NCBI GenBank assembly: GCA_027066935.1
Contig: JAMOMX010000258.1
Coordinates: forward strand, 1-10,482
Source of the DNA: Sulfurimonas sp.
Lineage (GTDB): Bacteria > Campylobacterota > Campylobacteria > Campylobacterales > Sulfurimonadaceae
Length of the DNA: 10,482 nucleotides
Reading direction: 5' to 3'
Shown here piece after piece: positions 6,792-10,482 of this stretch. The position numbers and the translations under genes are program-made. Below the pieces are notes generated by a model, which worked only from the letters and a program-made list of their open reading frames with translations, was not told the origin of the DNA and searched no databases. Numbering within the stretch: position 1 is the stretch's first letter; every line of letters starts with the position of its first letter.

Positions 6792-7924
6792 TATAAACTA
6801 ATTACTTCACCAAAAATCTCTTGAGAATCATAAAGGGAGTTTGCATTTTTTATAATACTCTTAGTATCGGGATTAAAAAGCACATAATCAACTTTTTTAT
6901 CAATAATTTTTGCAGGGGTTAAAGAGGTCAATTCAATTAATTTTTCCATATTTATTAAACCAGATTTTACTAACTTTGTATAATAAAGCGGTAGTGCATT
7001 AGCTAAAGACTCACACCCATAAGCTGCATCAAAAAATGCCACCTCTTTATTTAATGGAGATGATGGTTGATGAAGTGTTGTAAGGATATCTATTTGATCA
7101 TTTTTAAGCGCATTTTGAAGCTCGAACATATCATTTTTAGATGCCAATGGTGGATCTAATTTTGCAGTGGTGTTAAAATTCATACATGCTTCATCTGAGT
7201 TTACAAGATGATGAAGTGAAACTTCACAGCTAACTTCTACACCCTCTTTTTTTGCTTGAGTTATAAGTGAAATTGAGCGAGGTGAAGCTATAGATTTAAA
7301 AAGAATTTTTATTTTAAAATGTCTGGCAATCTCTATCATACGAGATACATGTAAAACTTCACTCAAATCAGGAATTCCAGCAAGTCCAAAACTAGAGCTT
7401 ACATCCCCCTCAAGCATAACCCCACTTTTTATAAGTGAATTATCTTCGGCTTTACAAAAAAGAGTGTTTTTATACATCTGAACATACTCAGCAATTTTTA
7501 TACATACATTATTTTTAGCAATGGTGCTCATATATGGACTTATAGCACCTTTTTTTAACATAATTGCAATATTGCTCATACTGCCATCATCTTTAAGGGT
7601 ATTGAGCATCAAATCAATTTTGGCACCACCAAGATTGTGAATATTGTTTTGAGCAAATTCTAAAATACTTTCACTATCAATTGGAGGGTTTGAGTCTGCA
7701 TTTAAGACAATATGACCTACGCCACCCTTTTTTGCTTCATCTGAGATACTTTTAATATTTTTAGAGTTTAGTACACCATCATGAAGCCTAACATTTAAAT
7801 CAACGATTAGGGGAATTAGAAAAGCCCCTTTTGCGTCAATTACCTTGTCCGTCCTATCTTCAATACTAAAATTACCCTCTCTTTGCCCATCTTTATCACA
7901 AATAATTGCATTTTTAATTACCAC
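6791..7924 (-). CDS. Dihydroorotase-like pseudoenzyme (non-catalytic PyrC' type)
   Basis: A 377-residue amidohydrolase-superfamily protein of class I dihydroorotase shape: N-terminal small beta domain, barrel, and a C-terminal SLTPAKII helix (334-341). The metal and catalytic positions are lost. The usual DxHxHxR strand is DLNVRLHDG (42-50), with Asn and Arg in place of the two His. The HxxHxS region is ILFKSIAS (207-214). The TDHAPH loop is TTLHQPSS (282-289), lacking the catalytic Asp. EVSLHHL (234-240) and KLDPPL (255-260) persist as structural remnants. It should therefore lack dihydroorotase activity. Comparable inactive PyrC' proteins in Pseudomonas act as structural partners of aspartate transcarbamoylase PyrB, so a scaffold role in pyrimidine synthesis is the best inference; pyrB itself is not in this window. 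The start is a GTG backed by a good AGAGGA site 6 bases upstream. It heads the operon with nagZ and the symporter. Confidence 0.8.
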   Translation of the reverse strand: MVIKNAIICDKDGQREGNFSIEDRTDKVIDAKGAFLIPLIVDLNVRLHDGVLNSKNIKSISDEAKKGGVGHIVLNADSNPPIDSESILEFAQNNIHNLGGAKIDLMLNTLKDDGSMSNIAIMLKKGAISPYMSTIAKNNVCIKIAEYVQMYKNTLFCKAEDNSLIKSGVMLEGDVSSSFGLAGIPDLSEVLHVSRMIEIARHFKIKILFKSIASPRSISLITQAKKEGVEVSCEVSLHHLVNSDEACMNFNTTAKLDPPLASKNDMFELQNALKNDQIDILTTLHQPSSPLNKEVAFFDAAYGCESLANALPLYYTKLVKSGLINMEKLIELTSLTPAKIIDKKVDYVLFNPDTKSIIKNANSLYDSQEIFGEVISL

Positions 7925-7930
7925 AATATT

Positions 7931-7936
7931 TCCTCT
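7931..7936 (-). promoter_or_regulatory. Ribosome binding site fixing the GTG start of the dihydroorotase-like gene
   Basis: On the minus strand AGAGGA lies 6 bases before GTG (7924-7922). No in-frame ATG nearby has such a site, so the GTG start is preferred. Confidence 0.65.
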
Positions 7937-7981
7937 AAAATATAATATAACTTTAATAGTATTTTAGTTTAATTTCCCAAA

Positions 7982-7997
7982 AAGTTTAGTTAAACTT
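7982..7997. repeat. Small inverted repeat in the divergent promoter region
   Basis: AAGTTTA-GT-TAAACTT has perfect 7-base arms around a 2-base centre. It sits between two divergent genes, 57 bases from one start codon and 77 from the other, a plausible place for a dimeric regulator. In DNA this AT-rich such a repeat may also be chance. The rest of 7925-8074 shows only AT-rich promoter-like sequence. Confidence 0.3.
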
Positions 7998-8042
7998 ATA
8001 TTATTTTAAATCAAGACAATAGATTATTACATTTATTTAGTA

Positions 8043-8048
8043 TATAAT
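8043..8048 (+). promoter_or_regulatory. Candidate -10 element of dsbD
   Basis: TATAAT occurs 26 bases before the dsbD ATG, inside the AT-only palindrome at 8041-8054. No -35 box with proper spacing is visible. The leader would be very short, ending in AAAGGA (8061-8066), which lies 8 bases from the ATG and supports the chosen start. Confidence 0.4.
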
Positions 8049-8074
8049 TATATATTATTTAAAGGATTTTTATA

Positions 8075-9847
8075 ATGAAAAAAATTGTTTTATTGCTTTT
8101 ATTTATAACTACATTGGTGAGTGCTACTTCAAAATTTTTAATGCCAGAAGAAGCTTTTAAACCAACTGTTAAAGTTAATGAAAAAGCTCAAGTTATTGCT
8201 AAAATATGGTTAGCAAAAGATATCTATCTTTACTCTGAACAAGTCAAATTTGAAATTACTAACACTCAAGAGATTAGCATTAAAAATATACAAGCTCCAA
8301 AGACTGTTAAGCATGAAAAAGATATGGTTTATGCTTCTACTCCTATATTTGTAATTGATTTAGAAAAGGTCAAAGGAGTTAGTGGTATAAAAGAGATAGA
8401 GTTTAAAATATTTTATCAAGGATGCTCAGAGCAGGGGTTGTGTTATGAACCATACACTGATAATTTTAAATTAAAAATTGATACAGATAAGATAAATATT
8501 TCAAAAACTACAACACAAGCTCAACTGCCAAAAATAAAAAAAGAGCTAATTAAAGATGAAGATTTATCAGAGACTGATCTAATTGCAGATACAATTAAAA
8601 ATAGTAGTTTATGGTTAATTCTTTTAACATTTTTAGGTTTTGGTTTGCTTCTTGCACTCACCCCGTGTGTGTTTCCTATGATACCAATTATATCTGGTGT
8701 TATAATTTCTCAAGGTAAAGGACTCACTACAAAAAAAGCATTTGCTTTATCCGTAGTCTATGTATTAGCTATGGCTGTTGCATATACAATCGCTGGTGTA
8801 TTTGCTGGTCTCTTTGGAGCTAATATTCAAGCAGCGCTTCAAAACCCTTATGTTATCTACTCTTTTGCTGGTGTATTTGTAGCTCTTGCTATGAGTATGT
8901 TTGGATTTTATGAATTAAAACTTCCAGATTCAATCGTTGCAAAAGTTAGCTCAACTGGAAATCAAAATGGGTATATTGGTGTGGCAATTATGGGATTTTT
9001 ATCAGCTTTAATAGTTGGTCCATGTGTAGCTGCTCCACTTGCTGGAGCCCTTGTATATATAGGTCAAACAGGTGATGCAGTCCTTGGTGGCATGGCTCTT
9101 TTTTCTATGAGTATAGGTATGGGTCTTCCTCTAATCCTTGTTGGTGTAAGTGCTGGTAAATTTATGCCTAAACCTGGAGAGTGGATGACATTAGTAAATG
9201 CATTTTTTGGTGTAGCAATGTTGGTTGTAGCTATTTGGATGATTGGACGCATAGTAGATACTCAAATTACTATGATTCTTTATTCTATTACAGGTATTGG
9301 TTTTGCTTTTTATCTTGGATTATTTGATAATAAAAAAAATCATCATCATATTAAAAAAACTATAGCTGCTATTATGTTTTTATACTCTTTAATAATATTT
9401 ATTGGTGTTATGGGTGGTTCAAAAAGTATGTTGTCTCCACTTAAAATTTTTGCATCATCTGGGGTTAATACTTCAGTGATACAAGAGATTAAACATGCTT
9501 CATTTATAAAAGTTACTTCAATCTCAGAGCTTGATGCAGTTTTAGAAAAAAACAAGGGCAAAAAAATAATGCTTGATTTTTATGCTGATTGGTGTGCTTC
9601 ATGTGTAGAGTTAGAAGAGGTTACATTTGCAGATGCAAATGTTAAAGCTAAGATGGATGATTTTGTTCTAATCAAAGCAGATATTACAGCAAATACTCAA
9701 GCACAAAAAGATTTAAGTGTAAAATATGGTGTCTTTGGACCACCAGCAATCTTATTTATTGATGAAAATTCTCAAGTTATAAAATCTAAAACCATTATTG
9801 GGTTTATAAAGCCAGAGCCATTTTTACAACATCTAAATAAAATTTAA
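8075..9847 (+). CDS. dsbD: Thiol:disulfide interchange protein DsbD
   Basis: A full-length, 590-residue three-domain DsbD. Residues 1-17 are a signal peptide (MKK, hydrophobic core, then VSAT). The periplasmic alpha domain holds the cysteine pair in QGCSEQGLCYEP (C117, C123). The transmembrane beta domain spans about 178-445, with eight or so membrane helices and redox cysteines in LTPCVFPM (C198) and VGPCVAAPL (C317). The C-terminal thioredoxin-like gamma domain has WCASC (C507, C510) and the cis-Pro loop GPPA (555-558). All six catalytic cysteines are present, so it should carry electrons from cytoplasmic thioredoxin across the membrane to reduce periplasmic partners such as DsbC-type isomerases or cytochrome c maturation proteins. 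It is transcribed alone from the divergent region. Its TAA overlaps the lpxB stop on the other strand by 4 bases (TTAA), so no separate terminator fits between the genes. Confidence 0.96.
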   Translation: MKKIVLLLLFITTLVSATSKFLMPEEAFKPTVKVNEKAQVIAKIWLAKDIYLYSEQVKFEITNTQEISIKNIQAPKTVKHEKDMVYASTPIFVIDLEKVKGVSGIKEIEFKIFYQGCSEQGLCYEPYTDNFKLKIDTDKINISKTTTQAQLPKIKKELIKDEDLSETDLIADTIKNSSLWLILLTFLGFGLLLALTPCVFPMIPIISGVIISQGKGLTTKKAFALSVVYVLAMAVAYTIAGVFAGLFGANIQAALQNPYVIYSFAGVFVALAMSMFGFYELKLPDSIVAKVSSTGNQNGYIGVAIMGFLSALIVGPCVAAPLAGALVYIGQTGDAVLGGMALFSMSIGMGLPLILVGVSAGKFMPKPGEWMTLVNAFFGVAMLVVAIWMIGRIVDTQITMILYSITGIGFAFYLGLFDNKKNHHHIKKTIAAIMFLYSLIIFIGVMGGSKSMLSPLKIFASSGVNTSVIQEIKHASFIKVTSISELDAVLEKNKGKKIMLDFYADWCASCVELEEVTFADANVKAKMDDFVLIKADITANTQAQKDLSVKYGVFGPPAILFIDENSQVIKSKTIIGFIKPEPFLQHLNKI

Positions 9848-10482
9848 CTCCCCTCAATTAGTTTTGCAACATTTTTAGAGCTACCGTTTTTAAGGTAGCT
9901 TCTTAACTCTTTAGAGTCTTGTAAAAAAGAGCTTCTATCGTAATCGTTGTAAGCCTCTATTAAATTTTCAACTGTAACATTATCTTGAAGAAATTCTGGA
10001 TGGATTGTTTTGTTTTTATGTTTTAAAAACATAATATTTGCGAGTCCTACAAAATCTAATTTTACAAGCCTACTTCCAATGAAATAATCAAGTTTTTTAG
10101 CTATATATGTTAAAACAAAAGGGATACCAATAATAGATGCTTCAAGTGTAGCAGTACCGCTACAAATGAAAGCAAAATCTGACTTTAGTAGTGTATTGTA
10201 GGTATCATTAGTAATGTTAAAATTAGATATATCGCCATATAACTTTTTTATATCTTCTTGGGAGAAATTTGTTGGAATTATAAGAGTAGCCTTAACCCCT
10301 AGCTTAGCTCTAACTTTTTTATAGATTGGCATTAGCTTTGTTATCTCTGTCTTACGAGAGCCAGGCATAAAAACTATATTTTTCACCTCTTTATTTAGTT
10401 GTGATTTATACTCTTTTATTTGATCTAGTAGTGGATGACCAACATATGTAATAGGTGTATTTTTTGGATAATAAGAGGCTTC
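9844..10482 (-). CDS. lpxB: Lipid-A-disaccharide synthase LpxB, C-terminal part (5' end beyond window)
   Basis: The reading frame stays open from the right edge of the window to the TAA at 9846-9844, giving 212 residues, about 60 percent of a typical LpxB. Fragment motifs: EASYYP then TYVGHPLLD (12-20), the glycosyltransferase nucleotide-binding strand IVFMPGSRKTEI (36-47), SGTATLEAS (108-116), and KLDFVGLANI (about 141-150), all typical of GT19 enzymes. LpxB joins UDP-2,3-diacylglucosamine to lipid X to form lipid A disaccharide 1-phosphate at the cytoplasmic face of the inner membrane. A GTG at 10386 looks like a start if read alone, but it encodes an internal valine: the preceding 32 codons carry conserved LpxB sequence, so the gene is simply cut by the window edge. 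It converges on dsbD with overlapping stop codons. Confidence 0.95.
   Translation of the reverse strand, partial: EASYYPKNTPITYVGHPLLDQIKEYKSQLNKEVKNIVFMPGSRKTEITKLMPIYKKVRAKLGVKATLIIPTNFSQEDIKKLYGDISNFNITNDTYNTLLKSDFAFICSGTATLEASIIGIPFVLTYIAKKLDYFIGSRLVKLDFVGLANIMFLKHKNKTIHPEFLQDNVTVENLIEAYNDYDRSSFLQDSKELRSYLKNGSSKNVAKLIEGS
9879..9900 (+). terminator. Weak stem-loop just downstream of dsbD, inside the lpxB 3' coding end
   Basis: AGCTACC (9879-9885) pairs with GGTAGCT (9894-9900) around an 8-base loop, followed on the plus strand by TCTTAACTCTTT, a broken T-tract. It starts 32 bases after the dsbD stop and could slow or end dsbD transcription. The 7-bp stem is short and the tail imperfect, so this is tentative. 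Confidence 0.25.

Noticed and set aside
8041..8054. Perfect palindrome TATATAATTATATA before dsbD as an operator.
   Set aside because: It is made only of A and T, has very low information, and overlaps the likely -10 element; chance is a sufficient explanation.
9844..10386. Complete 180-residue gene starting at GTG 10386.
   Set aside because: The frame continues upstream to the window edge with conserved LpxB sequence (YVGHPLLD), so the GTG is an internal valine codon.

Overview
The window reads as AT-rich chromosomal DNA from a member of the Campylobacterota (a Sulfurimonas- or Sulfurovum-like relative is my best guess). The guess rests on compact gene packing, low G+C, an LpxB fragment, a full-length DsbD and a catalytically degenerate dihydroorotase-like protein. 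The assignment is inference from protein character; no rRNA or tRNA gene is present to confirm it. Almost every base is coding. The only non-coding stretches are 126-206 (81 bases) and 7925-8074 (150 bases), and both look like promoter regions.

Layout. (1) Bases 1-125 hold the C-terminal tail of a TraB/GumN-family protein. (2) Bases 207-4257 hold three same-strand genes that overlap each other: a P-loop ATPase (207-1481), a 623-residue tetratricopeptide-repeat (TPR) protein (1478-3349) and a COG1092-type SAM-dependent methyltransferase (3349-4257). (3) Bases 4237-7924, on the minus strand, hold a tight three-gene operon read in the order dihydroorotase-like pseudoenzyme, NagZ-type beta-N-acetylhexosaminidase, SSS-family sodium:solute symporter. 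Its end overlaps the methyltransferase tail to tail by 21 bases. (4) Bases 7925-8074 are a divergent promoter region with a small inverted repeat. (5) Bases 8075-9847 encode DsbD, the inner-membrane carrier of reducing power to the periplasm. (6) Bases 9844-10482, on the minus strand, encode the C-terminal 212 residues of lipid-A-disaccharide synthase LpxB; its stop codon overlaps the dsbD stop.

The most interesting part is the ATPase + TPR pair at 207-3349. The ATPase has a clear Walker A, a Walker B and a sensor-2-like SGGxxR motif, with an unusual Ala/Ser/Gly-rich insert between the Walker motifs. The TPR partner carries an N-terminal domain that resembles the degenerate P-loop-like domain found ahead of TPR arrays in NLR-like bacterial proteins, followed by nine TPRs with an exact 40-residue (120-base) period, two of which are nearly identical in DNA. 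Together they look like a STAND/NLR-type switch split over two polypeptides. The pair is visibly more AT-rich than its neighbours and lies in accessory-like context behind its own promoter. A role in conflict or phage defence is a hypothesis only; no effector domain is recognisable. The remaining genes are housekeeping: envelope (LpxB, DsbD, NagZ), transport and RNA or metabolite metabolism.
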